Assembly: GCA_035399845.1 (NCBI GenBank)
Contig: DAOPJV010000010.1
Span: 1-64,000, forward strand
DNA: 64,000 bases
Reading direction: 5' to 3'
Source of the DNA: ECT2AJA-110-A sp035399845
GTDB lineage: Bacteria; Planctomycetota; Phycisphaerae; UBA1845; UTPLA1
Shown: one piece after another, positions 8,163 to 16,426 of the stretch
Layout: the number at the start of each line of letters is the position of its first letter
Numbering within the stretch: position 1 is the stretch's first letter
Made by a program: the position numbers and the translations under genes
Notes under the pieces: generated by a model
Told to the model about the DNA's origin: nothing
Seen by the model: only the letters and a program-made list of their open reading frames with translations
Databases searched by the model: none

Positions 8163-9290
8163 GTGCCACGGAAGAAAATTGAGCTGAAGAACACGATCGA
8201 GTCGCTGGCGATTCTCGATCACGACGGAAAAGTGGATAAGAAGCTGGAGCCGAAGCTCTCGAAGGAGGAGCTTCTGTCGCTCTTTCGAGGCATGCTCCTT
8301 GCTCGTCGATATGACGAGCGGATGCTGCGACTGCAGCGGCAGGGTCGTATCGGCACGTACGGTCCCGCGCTGGGGCAGGAAGCGGCGTCGCTCGGACCGG
8401 CCTTTGCGATCACGAAGGACGACTGGTTCGTCCCGTCGTTCCGCGAGCCGGCCGGCATGCTGTGGCGTGGCTGGCCGATGTCGCGGCTGATGCTCTGGTG
8501 GGGCGGCAACGAGATTGGCGCGACCCCGTTGGACGACATGAACGACATGCCGATCTGCGTGCCCGTGTCGTCACAGATTCAGTACGGCGCCGGCATCGCC
8601 TGGGGCCTGAAGCTGGATGGAAACAAGCAGGTCGCGCTGGCATTCGTCGGCGATGGCGGAACGAGCGAAGGCGACTTCCACGAGGGCGTGAACTGTGCGG
8701 CGGCGTTCAATCTGCCGATGGTGATCGTCGTCCAGAACAATCAGTGGGCGATTTCGCTTCCGCGCCGGAAACAGACGGCCTCCGAGACGATCGCCCAGAA
8801 GGCGCTCGCCTACGGCATGAACGGCATTCAGGCGGATGGAAATGACATCCTTGCGATGATCGCGGCGACGCGCGAGGCCGTCGATCGGGCGCGCAGCGGC
8901 GGTGGTCCCACGCTGATCGAGGCCGTGACCTATCGGCTCGGCGTCCACACGACAGCGGACGATCCGAAGAAGTATCGCACGGAAGAAGAGGTCGAGGCGT
9001 GGCGATGCAAGGACCCGCTCGATCGCTTCTGGAAGTACGTGCAGGAAAAGGGCGTGCTGAACGAGAAGGCGCGCGAGGCGATGGAAGAGGAAATCGCCGC
9101 GGAGATTTCGGCCGCCGTCGAGAAGTCGGAAACCTACGAGGCGGACATCATGGAGCCGTTCGATCACTGCTTCGAAAAGATGACGCCGGCCCTGAAGCGA
9201 CAGCGGGCGGAGTTCGAAGCCTATCTGTCGAATGGTGGAAGCAACGGATCGCCGCACGCCGCGTCGAGCGCGATCTCCCAGGTCCACTGA
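8163..9290 (+). CDS. pdhA: pyruvate dehydrogenase E1 component, alpha subunit
   Basis: This is the thiamine-diphosphate-binding half of the alpha2beta2 E1 that decarboxylates pyruvate. The ThDP motif is clear: GDGGTSEGDFHEG near residue 162, with the NN pair in VIVVQNNQWAIS. EAVTYRLGVHTTADDP near residue 260 is the conserved phosphorylation-loop region of the family. The start is GTG at 8163, fixed by AAGGAG at 8150-8155. Length is about 375 residues, normal for the family. It is followed by pdhB after 78 bp and pdhC, so the substrate is most likely pyruvate, although a branched-chain 2-oxo acid cannot be excluded from sequence alone. Confidence 0.92.
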   Translation: MPRKKIELKNTIESLAILDHDGKVDKKLEPKLSKEELLSLFRGMLLARRYDERMLRLQRQGRIGTYGPALGQEAASLGPAFAITKDDWFVPSFREPAGMLWRGWPMSRLMLWWGGNEIGATPLDDMNDMPICVPVSSQIQYGAGIAWGLKLDGNKQVALAFVGDGGTSEGDFHEGVNCAAAFNLPMVIVVQNNQWAISLPRRKQTASETIAQKALAYGMNGIQADGNDILAMIAATREAVDRARSGGGPTLIEAVTYRLGVHTTADDPKKYRTEEEVEAWRCKDPLDRFWKYVQEKGVLNEKAREAMEEEIAAEISAAVEKSETYEADIMEPFDHCFEKMTPALKRQRAEFEAYLSNGGSNGSPHAASSAISQVH

Positions 9291-9368
9291 CTCACGACGG
9301 CGCAAACCGCGATAACACGAAATCAACAGACATACTGCGATTCATAGATCGAGACGGGACGAAACCTC

Positions 9369-10349
9369 ATGGCAATGTTGACAATGGCGAAGGCGCTCAA
9401 CCTCGCCCTCAGAGAAGCGCTGCAGGAAGATGAAAAGTCGATCATCCTCGGACAGGATGTCGGCTACGACGAAGGTGTCTTCCGAATCACGGAAGGCCTG
9501 CTCAGGGAGTTCGGCGAGGAACGCGTCGTGGACTTCCCCGTCGCGGAGTCGGCGATCGTCGGCATGGCCGTCGGTCTCTGCATCGCCGGCTACAAGCCGA
9601 TCGCCGAGATGCAGTTCTCCGGCTTCGGCTACCACGGCTTCCACCAGGTCGAGAGCCACGTGTCGCGGCTTCGCAATCGTACGCGGGCTCGATTCACCTG
9701 TCCGATGGTGATCCGCATGCCCTACGGCGGCGGCATCCGAGCGATCGAACACCACAGTGAGAGCCGCGAGGCGATCTGGGCGCACCTGCCCGGGCTGAAG
9801 GTCGTCATCCCGTCGGGACCGCGAAACGCGCGGGCCCTGCTGCGGGCGTCGATCATGGATCCGGATCCCGTCATGTTCTACGAGCCGAAGGCGAGCTATC
9901 GCGCGTTCCGCGAGGAAGTGCCGGAGGCCCCCGAAACGATGGAGATCGGCAAGGCGCAGATCGTTCGCGCCGGCGGCGATGTGACGATCATTTCGTATGG
10001 CGCGTCGATGCGGCCGGTCCTGGAAGCGGCGGAAGAGCTGGAAGAGGATCACAACGTCAACGCAGAGGTCATCGACCTGCTCAGCCTGGTCCCGCTGGAT
10101 CGTGAGACGATCAACGCCTCGATCCGCAAGACGGGGCGGTGTGTCGTCGTCCACGAGGCGCCGCGGCATTGCGGACCGGCGGCGGAGATCATCGCGGGCA
10201 TTGTCGAGGACAGCCTGCTCTTCCTGGAGGCGCCGATCGAGCGCGTCACGGGCTACGATCTCGTACTGCCGTTCTTCAACAACGAGCTGCCGTACATGCC
10301 GGACGTGAAGAAGGTCGTGTCGGCGACGCGGAAGGTGATGAGCTTCTGA
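9369..10349 (+). CDS. pdhB: pyruvate dehydrogenase E1 component, beta subunit
   Basis: This is the transketolase-like beta subunit that completes the E1 active site. Family signatures are visible in order: LREALQEDEKSIILGQDVGY near the N-terminus, FPVAESAIVGMAVGLCIAGY around residue 60, RMPYGGGIRAIEHHSES with the conserved His pair, and the C-terminal transketolase domain (EVIDLLSLVPLDRETI; VVVHEAPRHCG). Length 326 residues is typical. It is the second gene of the pdhABC cluster. A 190-bp spacer containing repeat hairpins separates it from pdhC. Confidence 0.93.
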   Translation: MAMLTMAKALNLALREALQEDEKSIILGQDVGYDEGVFRITEGLLREFGEERVVDFPVAESAIVGMAVGLCIAGYKPIAEMQFSGFGYHGFHQVESHVSRLRNRTRARFTCPMVIRMPYGGGIRAIEHHSESREAIWAHLPGLKVVIPSGPRNARALLRASIMDPDPVMFYEPKASYRAFREEVPEAPETMEIGKAQIVRAGGDVTIISYGASMRPVLEAAEELEEDHNVNAEVIDLLSLVPLDRETINASIRKTGRCVVVHEAPRHCGPAAEIIAGIVEDSLLFLEAPIERVTGYDLVLPFFNNELPYMPDVKKVVSATRKVMSF

Positions 10350-10356
10350 CGGACCG

Positions 10357-10474
10357 CGGAAACGCCAAAACGCTGAAAAGTCAAAACGCCGAAATTCCGG
10401 TCGGGTGGGCGTCGTTTGCCCTGCCGGCTGGCCGTGATCAGGGCGTTTCGAAGGTGCGGCGGGTGAAACCCGCC
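10357..10474. repeat. repeat DNA inside the pdhB-pdhC spacer
   Basis: Two recognisable units are present. An A-rich motif (CGCTGAAAAGTCAAAACGCC, 10371-10390) resembles stretches at 16048-16090, 16670-16712 and 19978-20015. A perfect hairpin GGCGGGTGAAACCCGCC (10458-10474) has the same stem as hairpins at 16197-16213 and 16249-16265, which carry loops TTC and TCC. The repeat has evidently entered a functional operon. Confidence 0.6.
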
Positions 10475-10538
10475 CTACAATGGTGATTGAAGATGGGGAC
10501 GCGCTAGTGGTCCCGGGAACATACGCGCATAAGGGCGA

Positions 10539-11888
10539 ATGATGTCGAAAGAATTCAAACTTCCGGATCTGGGTGAGGGGATTCACGAGGCCCAGGTCGT
10601 GAACGTGATGATCAGCGAAGGCGACGAAGTCGCTGAAGACCAGATGGTCATGGAGGTCGAGACGGACAAGGCGTCCGTCGAGCTGCCCGTGCCCTACGCC
10701 GGCAAGATCACGGCGCTGAATGTGAAGCAGGGCGATACCGTCAAAGTCGGCCAGGTGCTGCTCGTCGTCGGTGGCGACGGCGCTGCGGCGCCCGCCAGGC
10801 CGGCCGCCGCCGAAGCCCCCGCCCCGAAGGCGGTCTCCGCGCCGGCCGCGGCCGTCGCCAGCGCCAGCGCATCCTCGACGCCACCGCCCGTCACGCCGAC
10901 GGCTGTCGCCGAGGCGCCCAGCTATCACGACGACGGACCCATCCCCGCGGCGCCGGCCGTGCGACGCCTCGCGCGGGAGAACAATGTCGATCTGCGACAC
11001 GTCAACGGCACCGGCTCCGGTGGTCGCATCCTGAAGGAAGATGTCGAGCGATTCGTCCTGACGGGCGCGTCGGGTCGAGTCGCCGCCCAGAGCGCACCGG
11101 CCGCCGCCCCCAGCGGGATGTCCGCGGGCGCCCCGGCGTCGCTGGCGCCCGTGGCGGGTGGCGAAGCGCTGCCGGACTTCTCGCAGTGGGGCCCCGTGAG
11201 GCGGGAGGCCGTGCCGCAGATTCGCAAGGCGATTTCGCGACAGATGGTCAAGGCGTGGACGCTGCCGCGCGTCACGCATGGCGACGAGGCGGACGTGACG
11301 GATCTCGAGGCCTTCCGCAAGGAGCACGGCGCCGTCATGGCGCAGCAGGGCGCCAAGCTGACGATCACGACGTTCATCGTCAAGGCCGTCGCCGGCGCGC
11401 TGCGACAGATGCCCGTGTTCAACTCCTCCTTCGATGAGGCGGCGGGTGAGATTATCTACAAGGACTACGTACACATCGGCATGGCCGTCGATACCGATCG
11501 CGGTCTGATGGTGCCCGTCCTTCGCGACGCGGATCGCAAGGGCCTGATGACGATCTCCAAGGAAATGAAGGAGATCTCCGAGAAGGCCCGCGAGTTCAAG
11601 CTGCCGATCGAAGGCATGCGCGGCGGCACGTTTACCGTGACGAACGTCGGTTCGCTGGGCGGCACGTTCAGCACGCCGATGATCAACTATCCGGAAGTGG
11701 CGATCCTCGGCATGGGTAAGATGCAGGAGAAGCCCGTCGTGAAGGACGGCCAGATCGTCGTCCGCAAGATGATGCCGCTGTTCCTGTCCTTCGACCATCG
11801 CGTGGTCGATGGGGCGGATGGCGCCCGCTTCACGCGGATGATCATCGACTTCCTGGAGAACCCGCTGAACCTGCTGCTGGCGTCGTAA
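10539..11888 (+). CDS. pdhC: dihydrolipoamide acetyltransferase, pyruvate dehydrogenase E2
   Basis: The E2 core transfers the acetyl group from lipoyl-lysine to CoA. Domains in order are: one lipoyl domain (about residues 1-80) with the lipoylation lysine in VETDKASVELP; an Ala/Pro linker; a peripheral-subunit-binding domain near residues 130-170 (AAPAVRRLARENNVDLRHV); a second linker; and the catalytic acyltransferase domain, ending in the active-site motif DHRVVDGADGARF. Length is 449 residues with a single lipoyl domain. ATG codons at 10539 and 10542 are adjacent. No E3 gene (lpd) lies in the window. The operon ends at the terminator just downstream. Confidence 0.93.
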   Translation: MMSKEFKLPDLGEGIHEAQVVNVMISEGDEVAEDQMVMEVETDKASVELPVPYAGKITALNVKQGDTVKVGQVLLVVGGDGAAAPARPAAAEAPAPKAVSAPAAAVASASASSTPPPVTPTAVAEAPSYHDDGPIPAAPAVRRLARENNVDLRHVNGTGSGGRILKEDVERFVLTGASGRVAAQSAPAAAPSGMSAGAPASLAPVAGGEALPDFSQWGPVRREAVPQIRKAISRQMVKAWTLPRVTHGDEADVTDLEAFRKEHGAVMAQQGAKLTITTFIVKAVAGALRQMPVFNSSFDEAAGEIIYKDYVHIGMAVDTDRGLMVPVLRDADRKGLMTISKEMKEISEKAREFKLPIEGMRGGTFTVTNVGSLGGTFSTPMINYPEVAILGMGKMQEKPVVKDGQIVVRKMMPLFLSFDHRVVDGADGARFTRMIIDFLENPLNLLLAS

Positions 11889-11925
11889 GACGGCGGCTGC
11901 ACGATAAAATTCGAGTGACAAATGA

Positions 11926-11955
11926 ACGGCACGCCCATTGGGGCGTGCCGTTTTT
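11926..11955 (+). terminator. intrinsic terminator of the pdh operon
   Basis: A perfect 11-bp stem (ACGGCACGCCC / GGGCGTGCCGT) with an ATTG loop is followed by a run of T residues. It sits 38 bp after the pdhC stop codon. Confidence 0.9.
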
Positions 11956-11984
11956 CTTGCGCGAGGGTCGCGCAGTTCGGCGTG

Positions 11985-12034
11985 GCGGGAAGGAATTCCC
12001 GCGCGGCTTGGGCGCCAGACGGGAATCTGGCGCC
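11985..12034. repeat. GGGA-loop hairpin repeat
   Basis: The first hairpin is GCGGGAA/TTCCCGC (11985-12002). The second has perfect arms GGCGCCAGA and TCTGGCGCC around CGGGAA (12011-12034). It is the same two-hairpin family as at 3542-3590, with substituted but paired stems. Confidence 0.65.
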
Positions 12035-12074
12035 AGCGGCGACTGAGCAGGCCCGGAGTGTTGGCGCGTTCTTT

Positions 12075-12191
12075 CGCCCCGAATGGGGCGACAGATCGTA
12101 GCCACGGGTGGAGCGAATGCCGCGCATGCGGCGTGAGCGCAATCCGTGGTGCGAGATACATCAAGCGTTGTGACCGCCCCGCAAGGGGCGG
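12075..12191 (-). repeat. three-hairpin intergenic element (inverted copy)
   Basis: Read on the minus strand, this contains hairpin A (CCGCCCC/GGGGCGG, 12174-12191), then a long stem formed by CCACGG and CCGTGG that encloses an inner hairpin GCCGC/GCGGC, then hairpin C (CGCCCC/GGGGCG, 12075-12090). The same architecture occurs on the plus strand at 12237-12347, 13270-13378 and 16320-16426. Confidence 0.65.
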
Positions 12192-12236
12192 AGGAAGCAC
12201 ATTGGGTTGCGTGCGATTCGAGTTCGCGCGCCTCCG

Positions 12237-12347
12237 CCGCCCCGTTGGGGCGGGACTATTGCCACGACTGTCTTCCACGGGTTGCGCTCGGCCCTTCGGG
12301 CCTTCGCTTCACCCGTGGCTATGATCCCTGACCCCTGTCGGGGTCAG
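12237..12347 (+). repeat. three-hairpin intergenic element
   Basis: Hairpin A is CCGCCCC/GGGGCGG with a GTT loop (12237-12253). The central stem CCACGGGT/ACCCGTGG encloses an inner hairpin GGCCC/GGGCC. Hairpin C is CTGACCCC/GGGGTCAG (12328-12347). It ends about 100 bp before the next gene. The conserved unpaired words TTGCGCT and GGCTA place it in the same family as the copies at 13.3 kb and 16.3 kb. Confidence 0.7.
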
Positions 12348-12432
12348 TGACGCAATCAACTCTCAACGTGGCGAGGTTTCCGTCGCATGCGGATTGCCAC
12401 TGTGGCGGGTCGGCTGGCCGCTCGGGGAGTGG

Positions 12433-12438
12433 TAGAAT
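12433..12438 (+). promoter_or_regulatory. TAGAAT -10 box, leaderless type
   Basis: TAGAAT lies 6 nt upstream of the ATG at 12445, with no ribosome-binding site between. Same arrangement as at 6437, 16802, 17267 and 19346. Confidence 0.5.
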
Positions 12439-12444
12439 TGTGAA

Positions 12445-13236
12445 ATGGCCGACAGGAATCCGCTGATCCAGTTCGAGCTGACACCGATCGACGAGGTCAT
12501 GCCATGGGAACTGCACGGCGTCAAATCCCTTCACTGGTATGGGCTGACACGCGGTTGGTACAACATCCGGTGTGGGGACGCGGACCTGTATCGAACGAAC
12601 GATGCGCTGATGAAGGCGCGGCCGGAATGGAACAAGGAAGGGCCATTCGTTGTGTACACAGTTGCCCGTCTGCACATGGACTTGCTGCACATCCTGCCTC
12701 ACGTTCTGAATCCCGTTCCATCCGACGTCGTGGACTACGTGCGCACGATCGTCGATGAGCGGGCCTTTTGGCGGCGGATCCTGGAACGTTGGCACGGTCC
12801 CGATGCCGCTCTCGCATCGCTGGCGATAGAGTGGCGTCGCGCCCAGGGGTTGGTCACGGGATACGATCGGACAATGCCAACAGTTCGAATCTGGACGGAA
12901 GAGGACACTGTCACAATTCGCTGGTTCAATGACTGCGGTATCGAACCGGAGACGGGGTTGCCGTGGAACGCAATTGAAGACGGTGAGTATTCACTATCGA
13001 AGTCGGAGTTCATCTCGGAGGTTCGCCAGTTTCATGAGCGGCTGATGTCGGAGATGGCGGGGCGTGTCGAAGCGGTCGTCGCGGGATGTCTGCCCGACGA
13101 CGTGGAGGTTGATATCGACAATCTCCTGATCGAGCAGCGGCGGGAGCGGCCGAATGCGCTGGATCGAGCGTTGGCGACTCCGGTCAATGAGAACTGGGAT
13201 ATCATTCGCAAATGGCTCTGCGCGTTGCTCGAGTAG
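12445..13236 (+). CDS. DUF5984-like protein (263 aa)
   Basis: The N-terminus resembles, from memory, the uncharacterised DUF5984 family: IQFELTPIDEVMPWELHG followed by LHWYGLTRGWYNIRCGDADL. It is cytoplasmic, with many Trp and acidic residues and no membrane segment. Such proteins are often scattered single genes, and some relatives have been suggested to be immunity-type proteins, but no toxin partner is visible here. The gene is isolated between two repeat blocks and probably leaderless. It could be a transferred accessory gene; that is inference. Confidence 0.6.
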   Translation: MADRNPLIQFELTPIDEVMPWELHGVKSLHWYGLTRGWYNIRCGDADLYRTNDALMKARPEWNKEGPFVVYTVARLHMDLLHILPHVLNPVPSDVVDYVRTIVDERAFWRRILERWHGPDAALASLAIEWRRAQGLVTGYDRTMPTVRIWTEEDTVTIRWFNDCGIEPETGLPWNAIEDGEYSLSKSEFISEVRQFHERLMSEMAGRVEAVVAGCLPDDVEVDIDNLLIEQRRERPNALDRALATPVNENWDIIRKWLCALLE

Positions 13237-13269
13237 GCCTATCCGTTGATTTGAGAGTAGTGATGTGCC

Positions 13270-13378
13270 GTCCCTTCAGGACTGATACTCAGGAGGGGGG
13301 ACGCATTCCCAGGGTTGCGCTTCGACCGCTTCGCGGTCTTTGCTGACCCTGGGCTACCGTATGTCACCCCTTTGGGGT
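13270..13378 (+). repeat. three-hairpin intergenic element
   Basis: Hairpin A is GTCC/GGAC (13270-13282). The central stem CCCAGGGT (13308) / ACCCTGGG (13346) encloses GACCGC/GCGGTC (13324-13338). Hairpin C is ACCCC/GGGGT (13366-13378). It lies between a plus-strand gene and the end of the minus-strand sugar transferase. Confidence 0.7.
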
Positions 13379-13384
13379 TCAAAG

Positions 13385-14899
13385 TCAGCGTGAGCCGAGG
13401 AAGAATGTGCCAAATGTCCGCAGCAGCACAACCAGATCCAATTCGAGCGATGTGTGCTTGATGTAGTACAGATCGAGCTGGAGCTTCCGGCGGGCGTCGG
13501 CGATTGTGGCGCCGTAGGAGAAGTTGATCTGGGCCCAGCCCGTCAGGCCCGGCTTGATCAGGTGCCGTTCGTCGTAGAACGGAATCACATTCGACAGGGG
13601 ACCGGCGAATTCGGGGCGCTCGGGGCGGGGGCCCACGACGCTCATTTCACCTTTCAGGATATTCCATAGCTGCGGCAACTCGTCGATGCGGCTCTTTCGC
13701 AGGAAGCGGCCGATTCGTGTGACGCGCGGGTCGTTCGGCTGACACCAGGCCATGCCGTCGGCCTCGGCGTCGCAGCGCATCGTGCGGAACTTGTAGAGCG
13801 TGAACGGGACGCCGGCCTTGCCGACGCGCGTCTGCGAGTAAAGCACGGGACCGCCTTCGCGAACCTTGATGACCAGGGCCGTCAGCAGCATCAGCGGCCA
13901 CGTCGTGAGCAGACCGAAGAAGGAGACAGTGAAGTCGAAGACGCGCTTGGCGAAGGCGTGCTCGCGGCGCTGTCCCTTCAGGTCGGCGGCGAGAAACCAC
14001 TGCGGCGTGATGTGCGAGACGGGCACTTCGCCGTAGGTGCTTTCGAAGAATGTGGTTTCGTCCGTCACGCGGCAGCCGAGTCGGAGGCAGGCCATCGCGG
14101 CGCGGACGTAGGTCGAGTTGTGTGTGTCGGGGTTGGCGACGACGACTTCGCTGACGGCGTGTTCCCGGCAGAGGCGTTCGACGTCGGCGATGTCACCGAT
14201 GATCGGAATATCCCGGCAGTTGGCGTCCTTCGCGTCGCCATTCGTGCGAACGACGCCGACAAGGCGATAGCCCGGCACGGCGTCGCGTCGGACGGATCGG
14301 ATGATCGTGCCCGTCAGGGCGCCCTGGCCGATGACGAGCAGTCCGCGGCGGACATCCCGCACGGCCTGGTGCGCCAGCAGGCGAATCGTCGAGGAGACGA
14401 GCAGGAAGAACATCGTTCCGGTCGCAATCGACCGGCGGCTGATCGGGGAATACATGAACAGGTGCATGACGACCCACATCGCCGTCATGGCGGCGAGGAC
14501 CGTCAGGAGGGCGCGAGCGACGATGCGCGAGCGGCTCCAGAGGGTTTCCGTGTCGTAGAGACCGAACATGTTGCCGGCGAGGATGATGGACGTGGCGAGA
14601 ACGACACCGGCAACGGCGATCGAGTATTCACTCATGGCCGTGATGGCCGGTTCCCACCAGACGAAGAGCTGATGGCCGAGGACGACGCCGATCGCGGCGA
14701 TGATGACGTCCATCGTGATCCAGGCGAATCGCGGCAGGTGCAGCAGGCATCGGCCGAGCAGGGCGGAGCGCGGGATAAGCCCCTTCGTTTCGTGCGCCGG
14801 GGCGTCGGGGATCCGTGGCTCCGGCGGCAGGATGCGATCAGTCGTCGACGTGGGTCGGACGGCGATGTCGATCGGAAACGATGAGGTGTGAGTCGTCAC
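13385..14899 (-). CDS. polyprenyl-phosphate glycosylphosphotransferase (exopolysaccharide initiation)
   Basis: This membrane enzyme transfers a sugar-1-phosphate from a nucleotide sugar to undecaprenyl phosphate to begin polysaccharide synthesis. The N-terminal half has about four membrane segments (VIIAAIGVVLGHQLFVW; IAVAGVVLATSIILAGNMFG) and a CoA-binding-like region (RRGLLVIGQGALTGTIIR). The C-terminal bacterial sugar-transferase domain shows KRVFDFTVSFFGLLTTWPL, then GGPVLYSQTRVGKAG, then TMRCDAEADG, then SRIDELPQLWNILKGEMSVVG and PGLTGWAQINF. The GTG at 14899 is preferred (GGAG upstream, and a palindrome just beyond). A TTG at 14980 is possible. No polysaccharide cluster surrounds it. 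Confidence 0.88.
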   Translation of the reverse strand: MTTHTSSFPIDIAVRPTSTTDRILPPEPRIPDAPAHETKGLIPRSALLGRCLLHLPRFAWITMDVIIAAIGVVLGHQLFVWWEPAITAMSEYSIAVAGVVLATSIILAGNMFGLYDTETLWSRSRIVARALLTVLAAMTAMWVVMHLFMYSPISRRSIATGTMFFLLVSSTIRLLAHQAVRDVRRGLLVIGQGALTGTIIRSVRRDAVPGYRLVGVVRTNGDAKDANCRDIPIIGDIADVERLCREHAVSEVVVANPDTHNSTYVRAAMACLRLGCRVTDETTFFESTYGEVPVSHITPQWFLAADLKGQRREHAFAKRVFDFTVSFFGLLTTWPLMLLTALVIKVREGGPVLYSQTRVGKAGVPFTLYKFRTMRCDAEADGMAWCQPNDPRVTRIGRFLRKSRIDELPQLWNILKGEMSVVGPRPERPEFAGPLSNVIPFYDERHLIKPGLTGWAQINFSYGATIADARRKLQLDLYYIKHTSLELDLVVLLRTFGTFFLGSR

Positions 14900-14923
14900 G
14901 CGCAGCGATGCTCCAATGGCAGT

Positions 14924-14948
14924 CACTGTTCGTATCGGACGAACAGTG
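14924..14948. promoter_or_regulatory. 25-bp palindrome upstream of the sugar transferase
   Basis: Perfect 10-bp arms CACTGTTCGT and ACGAACAGTG flank ATCGG. It begins 25 bp upstream of the preferred GTG start on the minus strand. It could be an operator or a leader hairpin. The rest of the divergent gap (14949-15225) is GCGCG-rich with no other clear element. Confidence 0.55.
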
Positions 14949-15225
14949 TCACGATGTGAGCACGCTTCCGCGTATTTCAACGGAGCCCGGCGCGCGGCGG
15001 ATTTTCAACGTCGATGTCGCGCGGTTTCTGCGCGATTCCGGCCGAAACTGCGCGATATCGCGAATAGCGCGGCGCCATGCGCGATGTCGTTGGAATGGGC
15101 GCGTGTTGGGGCAAGTGGATGGCGCGCGGGCTCCGATATTCCCTATGGCGATGTTGCGCGGAGATGTTGTGATCTCCTGCGCTGACGGCGACAGTGACCT
15201 TCGACGCTTTGCGGGAGCCAACAGA

Positions 15226-16044
15226 ATGCGTCTCGACATGACCGGCGATGTTCGTCCGCGCGATTGCCTGCGCATGGGGCTGGCCGCGCTCATGTGCGCG
15301 GGATTCCTGGGCGCCTGCGAGCATCCGCAACGCGAGCACTACCAGACGGCCGATCGAACGACGCCCGTCGATGTTACGCCGGCGGACCTGGGCATCCCGG
15401 CGATGTCATCCGTTGGCGTGAAAGTGCTGTCGGGCGAGGCGTCGCCCGGACGTTTTCCCGCCGCCATCTGCATCGCGCGAATTGTCGCGCGAACCGACGC
15501 CGGCGGCGGCAGTCGGCATGTGCGCGTCGCGGATTTCTCGGCGCATCACAAGGTCTTCTGGAACCAGCTCTTTGATGAGCAGGCGGAAGTGCGCGAAGTG
15601 ATCTTTCTGACGACGGGCGGGCTCGATCCTCGCGGTTACGATCGACAGGCCGTCCTGGACGCCGCGAAGCTGCGCGGCGCCGAACTGTGCATTCTCTACG
15701 CGCGCATCGATTCGCGCGAGGCGGACGCCGAGTACATCGGCGCCCTGTGGGACACGCGCGTGATGAAGCCGCTGCTGGCGATGCGATCCGTCGGTGTTCT
15801 GCCCGCGGACCTGGCGGTCGAGCTGGCGGCGGAAAAGGGCGAAGACGAGGCGCCGATGGATCCGTCGGTCCGTGAGGCGGATTTCCGGGCGGAACAGGAT
15901 TTCCGTCGCATGGCGCGCGACGCCGTGTGGGACATCGTCGAAAAGGACATGGGGGCGACGGGCGACGAAAAGAACCCGTGGAAGGGATACGTCCCGCCGC
16001 GGGATCGGCCCTGGCAGGGGCTTCGGGACCTGTGGGGCGGTTGA
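15226..16044 (+). CDS. hypothetical lipoprotein (272 aa)
   Basis: The signal peptide ends in a lipobox (CAGFLGAC), which predicts lipid attachment at Cys27 or so. The start ATG at 15226 is chosen because GGGAG lies 8 nt upstream; the frame is open further 5' but without signal-peptide character. The mature part contains FLTTGGLDPRGYDRQAVLDA and LCILYARIDSREADAEY, which suggest an alpha/beta fold, and a Trp-rich end. No family is recognised. It is divergent from the sugar transferase across a gap containing a palindrome, but there is no other functional link. Confidence 0.65.
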   Translation: MRLDMTGDVRPRDCLRMGLAALMCAGFLGACEHPQREHYQTADRTTPVDVTPADLGIPAMSSVGVKVLSGEASPGRFPAAICIARIVARTDAGGGSRHVRVADFSAHHKVFWNQLFDEQAEVREVIFLTTGGLDPRGYDRQAVLDAAKLRGAELCILYARIDSREADAEYIGALWDTRVMKPLLAMRSVGVLPADLAVELAAEKGEDEAPMDPSVREADFRAEQDFRRMARDAVWDIVEKDMGATGDEKNPWKGYVPPRDRPWQGLRDLWGG

Positions 16045-16045
16045 G

Positions 16046-16125
16046 CGCCGAAACGTCGAAATCTCAAAATTCAGAAAAGTCAAAATGATCGCACGGATGG
16101 CGCTTCGCCAGCCGTCTGCGCCGGG
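16046..16125 (+). repeat. ~75-bp A-rich/palindromic repeat (copy 1)
   Basis: An A-rich part (TCAAAATTCAGAAAAGTCAA) is followed by GGATGGCGCTTCGCCAGCCG, which contains TGGCG/CGCCA. It is repeated with changes at 16666-16745. Part of the 769-bp gene-free stretch 16045-16813. Confidence 0.6.
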
Positions 16126-16196
16126 TGGCATGCCTGCCCTGCAAGGCAAGCATGCGGCTGCGAGCATGCCCGCATTTTCATTCCCGAGACGCGTAG

Positions 16197-16265
16197 GGCG
16201 GGTTTCACCCGCCGCCTGGCTCGAGCCGTGATTGCTGCAGACTCGTAGGGCGGGTTCCACCCGCC
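16197..16265. repeat. two GGCGGGT hairpins
   Basis: Two hairpins with identical stems GGCGGGT/ACCCGCC lie at 16197-16213 (loop TTC) and 16249-16265 (loop TCC). A third copy is in the pdhB-pdhC spacer with loop GAA. Each has TAGGG immediately before or CCCTA after, so the conserved unit is slightly longer than the hairpin. Confidence 0.6.
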
Positions 16266-16319
16266 TCTTGTCGGGTGGCGCGCTTGCCCTGCAAGGCGAG
16301 ACTATCCGGCAATTGTGCC

Positions 16320-16426
16320 GCCCTTTCAGGGCTAATATCGAGAGGAAACGCAAACCCAGGGCTGCACTTCGACCGCTTTGCGGTCTTCGTTTGCCTTGGG
16401 CTGTCTTGTTTCGCTCTTTCAGAGCG
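16320..16426 (+). repeat. three-hairpin intergenic element
   Basis: Hairpin A is GCCC/GGGC (16320-16332). The central stem CCCAGGGC (16355) / GCCTTGGG (16393) encloses GACCGC/GCGGTC (16371-16385). Hairpin C is CGCTCT/AGAGCG (16412-16426). Downstream, 16503-16556 holds another short repeat (AAGGCAAGCATGCGGCTGC) also found near 16141. Confidence 0.7.

Noticed and set aside
9342..12278. A 978-codon open frame on the minus strand
   Set aside because: It is antisense to pdhA-end, pdhB and pdhC, which carry clear family motifs; the composition (Arg, His, Asp-rich, no domains) is typical of a high-GC shadow frame.
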